This document shows positions 1 to 6,284 of a stretch of DNA of 8,843 nucleotides, one piece after another. Position 1 is the first letter of the stretch. Each line of letters begins with the position of its first letter. The notes beneath the pieces were generated by a model. That model was not told the origin of the DNA and did not search any database. It saw nothing but the letters and a program-made list of their open reading frames with translations. The stretch is from a bacterium (GTDB lineage Bacteria; Atribacterota; Phoenicimicrobiia; Phoenicimicrobiales; Phoenicimicrobiaceae): positions 1-8,843 of the forward strand of contig JAHJOY010000082.1 in assembly GCA_018819665.1 (NCBI GenBank). Reading direction: 5' to 3'. The position numbers and the translations under genes were made by a program.

Positions 1-12
1 ATTATTTTATAA

Positions 13-1032
13 TTATTTAGCTTTATCAAATTCGTCTTCTATCTCTCCAAAAATTTCCTCTAATAAATCTTCTATGGTGACTACTCCGGATATTTTTTTA
101 TCTTTATTTATTGCTACCGCAATATGAACTTTATTTCTCTGAAATTCTTTCAGAAGATTAGTAATCCTTTTATTTTCTGAAACCAAGTAAGGCGGATGGA
201 TCAAACCTAATAAATTTATACTTTTACTTAATTTCTTTTCTAAATCTCCTATTAGGAAGTCTTTGGCGTAAATAAAACCTATGATATTATTTATATTATT
301 CTTATAAACCGGTATCCTGGAAAGACCTTCTTTGTTCATTAATTTTACAGCTTCTTCTAAGCAAGTATTTTCTTCAACAGCTACCATAAATTTTTGGGGG
401 ATCATTACATCCTTAACAAAAATATCATTTAAATTTAAAATTCTCTCAATCATACTCTTTTCCTTTTTCTCTAATGCGCCTTCTTTTTCGCCGACTTCAA
501 AAAACAATTTTAAATCTTTTTTAGTGAAAAAAGCATTTAGAGGCACATACTTCTTTCCAGTAAAGATTCTAATGATAAAGTTCGATATCCAACTGGAAAA
601 GACTTCAACGGGATAAAGGATGTAAGAGGCTATTTTTAAACAATAAGCTACCTTAAGCGAAATTTTCTGAGGATTATTTTGAGCAATAGTTTTAGGAATT
701 ATCTCGCAAAAAACTAAAATTATTAGAGTGGTAAGTAATATCGAAATAGTGACTCCTCTGTCACCCCATATATGCATTGCCAGGGCAGAGGAAACCGTAG
801 AAGATACGATTACTGCTATATTAGTTCCAATTAAAACCAGCCTTAAAAATTTATCAGGCTTTTTAATTAAATTAGATACTATTATAGCTTTTTTATCTCC
901 TATCTTGGCTAAATATTTAAGATGCAGCTTACTGGTAGAGATAACTGCAGTTTCTGCACCGGAAAAAAAAGCAGCAATAAATATACACATAAATAATATA
1001 AAAGGACTGACTTTAATCCACCATTCTGTCAA
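13..1032 (-). CDS. CNNM/CorC-family membrane protein, short form (DUF21 + CBS pair, no C-terminal CorC_HlyC domain)
   Basis: A 339-residue membrane protein of the CNNM/CorC (hemolysin C-like) family, which transports or controls Mg2+ and similar divalent cations. Residues 8-155 form the DUF21 membrane domain, with the family motifs FFSGAETA (22-29) and EIIPKTIA (110-117). A CBS pair follows at about 205-328, with VMIPQ (209-213), SRIPVY (238-243) and TIEDLLEEIFGE (319-330). It stops just after EIEDEFD, so the C-terminal CorC_HlyC domain of the upstream paralogue is absent. The conserved DEYGGTAG loop of the second CBS is replaced by NKDKKISG (309-316). An asparagine in the second membrane segment (N80 of the paralogue) is valine here (V74). 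The start is TTG, 10 nt after a strong AGGAGG, and the gene follows its paralogue after 14 nt, so the two are probably cotranscribed. Membership of the family is clear; transport direction and ion are not known. Only 12 nt follow the stop, so a detached C-terminal domain further downstream cannot be excluded. Confidence 0.9.
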   Translation of the reverse strand: MTEWWIKVSPFILFMCIFIAAFFSGAETAVISTSKLHLKYLAKIGDKKAIIVSNLIKKPDKFLRLVLIGTNIAVIVSSTVSSALAMHIWGDRGVTISILLTTLIILVFCEIIPKTIAQNNPQKISLKVAYCLKIASYILYPVEVFSSWISNFIIRIFTGKKYVPLNAFFTKKDLKLFFEVGEKEGALEKKEKSMIERILNLNDIFVKDVMIPQKFMVAVEENTCLEEAVKLMNKEGLSRIPVYKNNINNIIGFIYAKDFLIGDLEKKLSKSINLLGLIHPPYLVSENKRITNLLKEFQRNKVHIAVAINKDKKISGVVTIEDLLEEIFGEIEDEFDKAK

Positions 1033-1042
1033 AATTTCCTTA

Positions 1043-1048
1043 CCTCCT
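1043..1048 (-). promoter_or_regulatory. Ribosome binding site AGGAGG of the short CNNM gene
   Basis: AGGAGG on the minus strand lies 10 nt before the TTG at 1032, with a second AGGA at 1040-1037 closer to it. It overlaps the TAG stop codon of the upstream paralogue. No ATG or GTG competes nearby, so this site decides for the TTG start. Confidence 0.75.
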
Positions 1049-2366
1049 ATGCATCTTTACCCGGGGTATTATTTTCAGCCTGCGGTAGTTCTTTTATTAT
1101 CTTTACTCTTCTAATCCTATTTTTTATTACCTGTTCTATTATCATTTGACAATTCTGATACTTTATCTTTTCATCTTTCTTAGGTACCCTGCCCAATAGA
1201 TCAAAAATAAAACCACCCAGGGTCTCGAAACCATTTTCAGGTATTTCAATGTTTAGAATTTCATTAATCTTGTCAATACTTATTATTGCATCAGCAATTA
1301 CAGTATTATCTCCGATCATTTCAAACAATTTTATCTCTTTATCGTATTCATCGATTATCTCGCCTACTACTTCCTCTACCACATCCTCCATGGTAATCAA
1401 TCCTGCTGTCCCGCCATATTCATCAATAGCAATGGCAATTTGAATTCTGTCTTTCTGAAAAATATCCAACAATTCGTCTATTTTTTTATTTTCCGGAACA
1501 AAGTAAGCCTCCCTTATTATCCCCTTTAAATCAAACTTTTCCTTTGAAGTATACCATTGCTCGTATATACCTAAAAGATCCTTGGCATACAATATTCCGA
1601 TAATATTGTCTATAGTTTCTTCATATACAGGGATTCTCGAATGTCCCATTTTTTTAATCAATTTTAATATTGAACCTAACTTGGTATCGGAGGAGATGCA
1701 AGCCATATCTACCCGGGGGATCATTACTTCTTTTACCATAGTATCGCCAAATTCAAATATATTTCTAATCATTTCCTTCTCTTCCTCTTCTATCACTCCC
1801 TCATCCTTACCAGCATCTATCAGGGTTATTAAATCTTCTTCGGTAATTTCTTTTTTCTCTCTAATGCTTTTTTTACCAAAAAAGTAATACAGGACACTAA
1901 TTACTACTTTAAAAACTTTAATTAAAGGGAATAACCCGGTGGAAATTATTTCTATCGGTCTGGCAACTCTTTTGGAAATTTTTTCTGCATTAACAACAGC
2001 TAATGATTTCGGGACAATTTCTCCGAAAACAAGTATTACAAAAATCATTATTCCGCTGGCTATACCTATACCTATATTTCCAATAAGTTTTATAGCTAAA
2101 TAAGTAGCCAAAGAGGAAGCCGCAATGTTTACGAACATATTCCCGATTAAAATAGAGATTAAGGTTCTTTGGGGGTCATCAAGGAGTCTGATAATTGATT
2201 TTATCCGCCAATTATTCTCTTCTTCTTTTTGTATTTTTTTTAATTGCAGCTTATGAAGTGAGAAGAGAGCGGTCTCTGCACTGGAAAAAAAGGCTGATAG
2301 TATTATGAAGCCCAATAAAGTGATAACTTCAAATATCAATATTATTAAATTAAGAGGGTCATCCAA
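1047..2366 (-). CDS. CNNM/CorC-family membrane protein, full architecture (DUF21-CBS-CBS-CorC_HlyC)
   Basis: A 439-residue member of the CNNM/CorC (hemolysin C-like) family; bacterial members act in Mg2+/Co2+ efflux or Mg2+ homeostasis at the inner membrane. The DUF21 domain spans about 8-165, with SAFFSSAETALFSL (24-37) and FGEIVPKSLA (114-123). The CBS pair spans about 210-335, with VMIPRVDM (214-221), SRIPVYEE (243-250), and the intact DEYGGTAG loop (315-322) followed by TMEDVVEEVVGEI (325-337). This CBS pair is the ATP-binding regulatory module in characterised relatives. A CorC_HlyC domain follows at about 350-427, including GFETLGGFIFDLLGRVP (379-395). Length and domain order are normal. 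The start is TTG: the frame runs back to a TGA at 2390-2388 without ATG or GTG, and GGTGAT, which can pair with the 16S 3' end, ends 6 nt before the TTG. It follows the TRAP cassette after 213 nt that contain a plausible promoter, so it probably starts its own two-gene unit. Confidence 0.93.
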   Translation of the reverse strand: MDDPLNLIILIFEVITLLGFIILSAFFSSAETALFSLHKLQLKKIQKEEENNWRIKSIIRLLDDPQRTLISILIGNMFVNIAASSLATYLAIKLIGNIGIGIASGIMIFVILVFGEIVPKSLAVVNAEKISKRVARPIEIISTGLFPLIKVFKVVISVLYYFFGKKSIREKKEITEEDLITLIDAGKDEGVIEEEEKEMIRNIFEFGDTMVKEVMIPRVDMACISSDTKLGSILKLIKKMGHSRIPVYEETIDNIIGILYAKDLLGIYEQWYTSKEKFDLKGIIREAYFVPENKKIDELLDIFQKDRIQIAIAIDEYGGTAGLITMEDVVEEVVGEIIDEYDKEIKLFEMIGDNTVIADAIISIDKINEILNIEIPENGFETLGGFIFDLLGRVPKKDEKIKYQNCQMIIEQVIKNRIRRVKIIKELPQAENNTPGKDA

Positions 2367-2405
2367 AAAATAATCACCGCAACTTTTTCAAAAACCGTTA
2401 AGTAT

Positions 2406-2433
2406 ATTCTAAAATATCGACCATTTTAATCAA
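2406..2433 (-). promoter_or_regulatory. Candidate sigma-70 promoter for the CNNM gene pair
   Basis: On the minus strand TTGATT (2433-2428) is followed after 16 nt by TAGAAT (2411-2406). These match the -35 and -10 consensus at 4/6 and 5/6 positions. Transcription would begin near 2400 and leave a leader of about 30 nt before the TTG start at 2366. In DNA this AT-rich such boxes also arise by chance, so this is a candidate only. Its place directly before a new gene unit favours it. Confidence 0.4.
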
Positions 2434-2465
2434 TTCAACCAAGATGATGTGTCTATTTTATCTCA

Positions 2466-2522
2466 GTTAGATTAGGAATTTAAATATAAACAATAATTGA
2501 GTTTTTAGATTCCTAATCTAAC
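2466..2522. repeat. 14-bp perfect inverted repeat with a nested 17-bp dyad, after the TRAP permease
   Basis: GTTAGATTAGGAAT (2466-2479) is exactly inverted at 2509-2522, with 29 nt between; four further pairs (2481-2484 with 2504-2507) extend the stem after one mismatch. The right part also contains a self-contained perfect dyad, TTAGATT-CCT-AATCTAA (2505-2521), so a long stem and a short stem exclude each other. In the direction of transcription no run of T follows either stem, so this is not a textbook intrinsic terminator. It lies 58 nt beyond the stop of the TRAP permease and upstream of the candidate CNNM promoter. It could be a 3'-end stabiliser, a factor-dependent terminator region, or an operator for a dimeric regulator. 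No target-site duplication was seen that would mark a miniature transposon. Confidence 0.75.
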
Positions 2523-2579
2523 GGTCTTTTATTACAAAATTACTAAAAATTAAAATTAACACAGATATTTTTAATTAAA

Positions 2580-4532
2580 CTATGCAAGTTTAACTTTCTT
2601 CGATATTCTTATCTTCTGTAAGATTATTACTCCCGCTAATAATATTATGCCTATTCCATCAGTTAATAACCCGGGTTTTATTAAAGCAAGTGCACTAATA
2701 ATTAATAAAAATCTCTCATATATTTTAACATGGTCAAGAAGATATCCACCAGCAGCTGCTCCCAAGGCTAATACACCGGCTAAAGAAGTAACAATCAATA
2801 CCAAAGTATGGACTACCGTACTATTTATAAATAATAGTCCGGGATCAAGAGCGAATATAAAGGGAATCATAAATCCCGCTACCGCTAATCTCACGGCAAT
2901 AAAACCGGTTTTCATAGAATTCCCGCCGGAAATTCCTGCCGCGGCATAAGCTGCTACCGCAACTGGCGGGGTAAGATCAGCGATGACTCCAAAGTAAAGG
3001 ATAAATAGATGGGCAGCTAAAGGGTTTACCCCTAAATCAACTAAAGCAGGTGCAGCCATGATAGATAGAATGATATATTTTGCAGTTGTAGGAAGTCCCA
3101 TTCCCAACAAAATGGAGGCAATCATAGTGAAGAAAAGAGTTAACATTAGATTTCCATGGCCTAACATCACCAGTCCATTAGCAATCTTTAATCCCAAACC
3201 AGTAAGAGTTACCGCTCCCACTACCATTCCAGCACAGGCACATGCTGCTGCTACACCTAAAGCACTCTTGGCACCCTCCTCAAAGGCTTCACCTAATTTC
3301 TTTAAATTTAAACGAGTTTCAGCTTTTACCATACTTATAGCTAAGCTCATCACAATTGCCCAAAAAGCGGAGAATAAGGGAGTATACCCTCTTACTAATA
3401 AATATACTAAACCAAGTATAGGGATAATTAAATGACCTCTAGCTTTCAATACTTTACCTAAATTGGGAAGCTGCTCTTTGGGTAGACCTTTTAACCCATA
3501 TTTACAAGCTTCCAGATGGACCATTGTTCCTACGGCGATGTAATATATTATTGCCGGAATAGCTGCTGCTGCAGCAATTTTAATATAAGGAATCCCTAAA
3601 AATTCCGCCATTACGAAGGCAGCTGCTCCCATTACCGGGGGTAATATCTGCCCACCAGTAGAGGCGGCCGCCTCTACTGCTCCGGCAAAATCCTTCCGAT
3701 AACCTATGCTCTTCATTAATGGAATGGTAAAACTCCCAGTTGTTACTACATTGGCAACTGAACTTCCGTTGATAGAACCCATCAAACCACTCGCTATAAC
3801 TGCAACTTTAGCCGGCCCTCCGGTAGTATGTCCCGCAAGAGCCAGAGCTATGTCAATAAAAAATTTACCCATCCCAGTTTTATTTAATACCGCTCCAAAT
3901 AGAATAAAAAGGAATACAAAAGAAGAAGACACTCCTAAAGGTATGCCAAAGATCCCTTCCGTTCCGGCATATAGATGCTCTATTATTCTTTCCAAAGAGT
4001 ACCCTCGATGAGCGAAGAATCCCGGCATAATCTGCCCAAAATAAGAATACAGTAAAAATACAATTACTACTATAGGGAGAGCTGAGCCTATAATTCTTCT
4101 GGTTGCTTCCAAGACTAATATGATAATCAGGCCACCTATAATTAAATCAAGCGTAGTAGGTAAACCGGAGCGTATTACCATAGCATTGTAAAATAGCACT
4201 AAATAATAACATACACCTGCTCCCAATACAGCCAGAATTATGTCCAGAAAAGGTATTTTTTCTTTATTTTTGTCAAAACTTTTTTTACTACTGGGGTAAA
4301 TAAGGAATGCTAAACACAAAGTAAAAGCCAGATGAAATGCTCTTTGTTTTAGAGCTAAAAGCAGACCAAATCCACCGGTATAAAACTGGAAAGCCGAGAA
4401 AGATATAGCAATAATCGAGATAATTATGGCCATAATCCCTAAAGGTTTTCTTATTCTCGATTCAGAATCATATTGTTCCATAAGTTTCTGAACATCAATT
4501 TCTTTATTTTCAGTTTTCACATCTTCAACCAT
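2580..4532 (-). CDS. TRAP transporter fused permease (4TM small + 12TM large subunit)
   Basis: A 650-residue inner-membrane permease of the TRAP family in which the small (DctQ-like) and large (DctM-like) subunits are one chain, the form that partners TAXI binding proteins. It moves substrate inward using an ion gradient rather than ATP. A soluble N-terminus (1-28) is followed by hydrophobic segments at about 31-50, 64-80 and 96-116, then the large DctM-like region. Visible family motifs are GSINGSSVANVVTTGSF (252-268), EAAASTGGQILPPVMGAA (287-304), LGMGLPTTAKYI (476-487) and FGVIADLTPPVAVAAYAAAG (514-533). The extra C-terminal hydrophobic segments (about 572-596 and 606-637) are usual for this fused type. 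The ATG abuts the TAA of the DUF1850 gene directly, with AGGAG 11 nt upstream inside that gene, so the two are probably translationally coupled. The substrate cannot be inferred; TAXI systems are mostly uncharacterised. Confidence 0.95.
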   Translation of the reverse strand: MVEDVKTENKEIDVQKLMEQYDSESRIRKPLGIMAIIISIIAISFSAFQFYTGGFGLLLALKQRAFHLAFTLCLAFLIYPSSKKSFDKNKEKIPFLDIILAVLGAGVCYYLVLFYNAMVIRSGLPTTLDLIIGGLIIILVLEATRRIIGSALPIVVIVFLLYSYFGQIMPGFFAHRGYSLERIIEHLYAGTEGIFGIPLGVSSSFVFLFILFGAVLNKTGMGKFFIDIALALAGHTTGGPAKVAVIASGLMGSINGSSVANVVTTGSFTIPLMKSIGYRKDFAGAVEAAASTGGQILPPVMGAAAFVMAEFLGIPYIKIAAAAAIPAIIYYIAVGTMVHLEACKYGLKGLPKEQLPNLGKVLKARGHLIIPILGLVYLLVRGYTPLFSAFWAIVMSLAISMVKAETRLNLKKLGEAFEEGAKSALGVAAACACAGMVVGAVTLTGLGLKIANGLVMLGHGNLMLTLFFTMIASILLGMGLPTTAKYIILSIMAAPALVDLGVNPLAAHLFILYFGVIADLTPPVAVAAYAAAGISGGNSMKTGFIAVRLAVAGFMIPFIFALDPGLLFINSTVVHTLVLIVTSLAGVLALGAAAGGYLLDHVKIYERFLLIISALALIKPGLLTDGIGIILLAGVIILQKIRISKKVKLA

Positions 4533-5042
4533 TTATAAGTTTTCTCCTAACAAATAATTAAGTAGATTAGTTTTATCAGTTTCAATAGTTAACAATCTAT
4601 CCCCCACTAATGAAGATAAATTAATTTCTTCGCCTTTAAAATAAAAAATATTTTCTCTTACCGCCCCAATTCTATAATAGATTGGGGTAGGTATAATCCT
4701 GTGCATGTTTTTTATTTTAAATCTACCCTCCTCTTCCACAAATATTTCATTCTCAAAAGTTGTATAAGGGAGCCCTGCTCCGTGATCGATAAAATCAGTT
4801 TCAATTAATATAATGTGATAATCTTTATCGATGATAAATATTTCCCATACAGGAGTTAGGGCTACAGAGTGAGTATATTTTAAAATAAATTCATCCCCTG
4901 GTTGGATTTTCTGTTTAAAAATTAATTCTCCATCAGAAAAAGGCTTGAGTTCCAGGAAATATACCGGAATAAAAAATAATATTATAATAATAATTATGGC
5001 AATAAGCAATAAAAACGGTGTAACATATTTATTCTTTAACAT
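4533..5042 (-). CDS. DUF1850 domain protein, TRAP-associated
   Basis: A 169-residue protein of the DUF1850 family, whose biochemical role is unknown to me but which is found between the TAXI binding protein and the fused permease in many TRAP operons. One hydrophobic segment (8-30) anchors it, with the remainder probably outside the inner membrane. Family features seen are YTHSV...PVWEIF (56-69, with H58, P64 and E67) and F-x-x-x-GAGLP (84-92), then a C-terminal beta-rich stretch that ends in GDRLLTI (147-153). Its stop touches the start of the permease gene. The ATG at 5042 has only a weak GGAA (5055-5052) as ribosome site, and three of these bases lie in the 3' arm of a 14-bp hairpin, so low or controlled translation is likely. 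Gene context strongly suggests an accessory part of the transporter; what it does is not shown by the sequence. Confidence 0.88.
   Translation of the reverse strand: MLKNKYVTPFLLLIAIIIIIILFFIPVYFLELKPFSDGELIFKQKIQPGDEFILKYTHSVALTPVWEIFIIDKDYHIILIETDFIDHGAGLPYTTFENEIFVEEEGRFKIKNMHRIIPTPIYYRIGAVRENIFYFKGEEINLSSLVGDRLLTIETDKTNLLNYLLGENL
4544..4548 (-). promoter_or_regulatory. Ribosome binding site AGGAG of the fused permease, inside the DUF1850 gene
   Basis: AGGAG on the minus strand lies 11 nt before the permease ATG at 4532 and within the last codons of the DUF1850 gene. Together with the directly abutting TAA-ATG junction it supports this start and suggests coupled translation of the two membrane proteins. 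Confidence 0.7.
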
Positions 5043-5052
5043 ATAAATTGAT

Positions 5053-5095
5053 TCCGGGTACCATAACTAAAAAATCTCATTTTATGGTACCCGGA
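5053..5095 (-). promoter_or_regulatory. Intergenic hairpin between the binding-protein and DUF1850 genes
   Basis: TCCGGGTACCATAA (transcript 5095-5082) pairs perfectly with TTATGGTACCCGGA (5066-5053) around a 15-nt loop, giving a 14-bp stem with eight G-C pairs. It lies in the 69-nt gap between the stop of the TAXI gene and the DUF1850 ATG. No T-run follows, so it is not a normal intrinsic terminator. Stems in this position in binding-protein transport operons often protect the upstream message and lower expression of downstream membrane parts. Here the 3' arm also contains GGA, the only ribosome-site-like bases at a suitable distance from the DUF1850 start, so the stem may also limit initiation there. 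Confidence 0.8.
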
Positions 5096-5111
5096 TATTA
5101 CTTTCCTAAAT

Positions 5112-6080
5112 TTATTTAACTAAGCCAACTTCTTTGTAGTATAATTCTGCACCCGGATGCAAAGGTATTCCCATACCGTCAAGGGCAGTTTCCAAAGTAA
5201 TATTTTTACCCTGAGAATGTACTTTTTCTAATACATCTCGGTGCTCCCATAAAGCTTTAGTCATTTTGTAGACTAAGGTAGGTGATAATTTGGCATCACA
5301 GATCCATAAAGCGGGTGTGGCAAGGGCTGGAACAGGTTCATCTATACCTTTATATATTCCAGCCGGGATAGCTGTAGCTCCATAATAAGGAATTGCTGCA
5401 ACTAATTCTTTTATCTTTTCTTCGCTGATAGGCACCAGCACCATGTCTCTCTTGGTTGCTATATCAATAATACTGGAAGTAGGGTAACCAGCGGTAGTAA
5501 AACCAGCATCTATCTGCCCGTCGACTAAACGCTGGGCAACTTCATTAAAGTCAATAAAATCTGCTTTTATATCATCAAAAGTAATTCCATGAGCTTTTAA
5601 AATTATTTCAGCATCAGCAGCAGTTCCGCTGTTAGGTGCACCAACTCCCACTTTCTTTCCTTTGAGGTCTTCTATAGTTTTGATTCCGGAGGCTTTAGTA
5701 GCAATTATATGAATAGTTTCCGGATATAAAGAGGCAATACCTCTTAAATTAGTGAGGATAGGCTCATTTACATATATTCCTGTTCCAGTATAACTCCAAT
5801 AGGTAACATTAGCCTGGGAAAAAGCAGTTTCAATTTGACTTCTACTTATTAAGTTACAGTTTGCTCTAGAAGCGTTTCCAGTTTGGGCAGTCACGATTAA
5901 TCCTTCGACATTATTAGAAAGCATCTGAGCTAAAGCTCCACCCAGAGGATAATAAGTTCCACCGGTTCCGCCGGTAGCAATAGCTACAAATTGTCTTTCA
6001 GCAGCCATCCCAAAACTAAGCATTCCCATTACTAAACTAATTGCTAATACTAAAATTAATATTGTCTTACGTTTTAACAT
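5112..6080 (-). CDS. TAXI-family TRAP transporter substrate-binding protein
   Basis: A 322-residue extracytoplasmic binding protein of the TAXI (TRAP-associated extracytoplasmic immunogenic) family, which captures the substrate and delivers it to the fused permease. A clear signal peptide covers 1-27: basic MLKRK, a hydrophobic core, and a likely cut after GMAA. No cysteine follows, so it is not a lipoprotein. Family landmarks are ATGGTGGTYYPLGGALA (35-51), TGNASRAN (67-74), the lobe segment DLKGKKVGVGAPNSGTAADAE (138-158, in part), GQIDAGFTTAGYP (188-200) and a C-terminal HPGAELYYKE (308-317). Length is typical and the frame is intact. The ATG has a strong AAAGGAG 9 nt upstream. It is the first gene of the cassette, followed by a stem-loop that may favour its excess over the membrane parts. 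The ligand is not predictable from sequence; some TAXI proteins bind organic acids or glutamate, but no specificity is claimed here. Confidence 0.95.
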   Translation of the reverse strand: MLKRKTILILVLAISLVMGMLSFGMAAERQFVAIATGGTGGTYYPLGGALAQMLSNNVEGLIVTAQTGNASRANCNLISRSQIETAFSQANVTYWSYTGTGIYVNEPILTNLRGIASLYPETIHIIATKASGIKTIEDLKGKKVGVGAPNSGTAADAEIILKAHGITFDDIKADFIDFNEVAQRLVDGQIDAGFTTAGYPTSSIIDIATKRDMVLVPISEEKIKELVAAIPYYGATAIPAGIYKGIDEPVPALATPALWICDAKLSPTLVYKMTKALWEHRDVLEKVHSQGKNITLETALDGMGIPLHPGAELYYKEVGLVK

Positions 6081-6089
6081 TAATAGATT

Positions 6090-6096
6090 CTCCTTT
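6090..6096 (-). promoter_or_regulatory. Ribosome binding site AAAGGAG of the TAXI gene
   Basis: AAAGGAG on the minus strand lies 9 nt before the ATG at 6080. It is the clearest site of the cassette and contrasts with the weak, partly buried one of the next gene, in line with high output of the binding protein. Confidence 0.75.
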
Positions 6097-6105
6097 AATT
6101 TTTAA

Positions 6106-6135
6106 AATATAATTTTATATACTAACTAAAAGCAA
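6106..6135 (-). promoter_or_regulatory. Weak promoter candidate for the TRAP cassette
   Basis: TTGCTT (6135-6130) and TATATT (6111-6106) are separated by 18 nt on the minus strand, just upstream of the TAXI ribosome site. The hexamers resemble -35 and -10 boxes, but the whole stretch is extremely AT-rich, so chance matches are expected. A promoter somewhere in 6081-6284 is likely because the spacing to ybeY is large and the cassette is a distinct unit. Confidence 0.25.
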
Positions 6136-6220
6136 ATATTTTATAAGCCTATAACTCACCTCCCCCATTTTTTCATCTCTTCTCGTTCAGCAAATCTATG
6201 CCAAGTATTTTTTTTCTACA

Positions 6221-6260
6221 TATTTACTTTTTGGGTTAAAATAATCTTAAAAAGTAAATA
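6221..6260. repeat. 12-bp perfect inverted repeat between ybeY and the TAXI gene
   Basis: TATTTACTTTTT (6221-6232) is exactly inverted at 6249-6260, with a 16-nt spacer. The arms are almost all A/T with one G-C pair each. It begins 25 nt after the ybeY stop in the direction of transcription. The next bases in that direction are A-rich rather than T-rich, so a classical terminator is not supported. It could be an operator of a dimeric regulator acting on the TRAP cassette, or a weak transcript-end structure. Confidence 0.6.
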
Positions 6261-6284
6261 AATATAACCGCTAATTTCATTATA

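Noticed and set aside
332..1114. Plus-strand open frames opposite the CNNM genes
   Set aside because: They lie wholly or almost wholly antisense to strongly recognisable family proteins, show no domain of their own and have low-complexity composition; they are shadows of the minus-strand coding.
2466..2522. Miniature inverted-repeat transposon
   Set aside because: The 57-bp element has inverted ends but no flanking target duplication and no second copy in the window.
2647..4011. Plus-strand open frames opposite the TRAP permease
   Set aside because: Pro/Ala/Ile-rich translations are the expected antisense image of a hydrophobic membrane protein; no ribosome site or family motif was seen.
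5053..5095. Intrinsic transcription terminator after the TAXI gene
   Set aside because: The stem is strong but the bases after it are AUCAAUUUAU rather than a U-run, and downstream genes of the same cassette follow at once.
6190..6212. Sigma-54-like TTGGCA...TTGC on the minus strand upstream of the TAXI gene
   Set aside because: The GG and GC pairs are 9 nt apart, whereas sigma-54 promoters require a strict 10-nt gap; the spacing error makes function unlikely.
6081..6284. Riboswitch or tRNA-like RNA in the spacer before the TRAP cassette
   Set aside because: Apart from the AT-rich 12-bp repeat no multi-stem fold, conserved core or tRNA arm pattern could be recognised.
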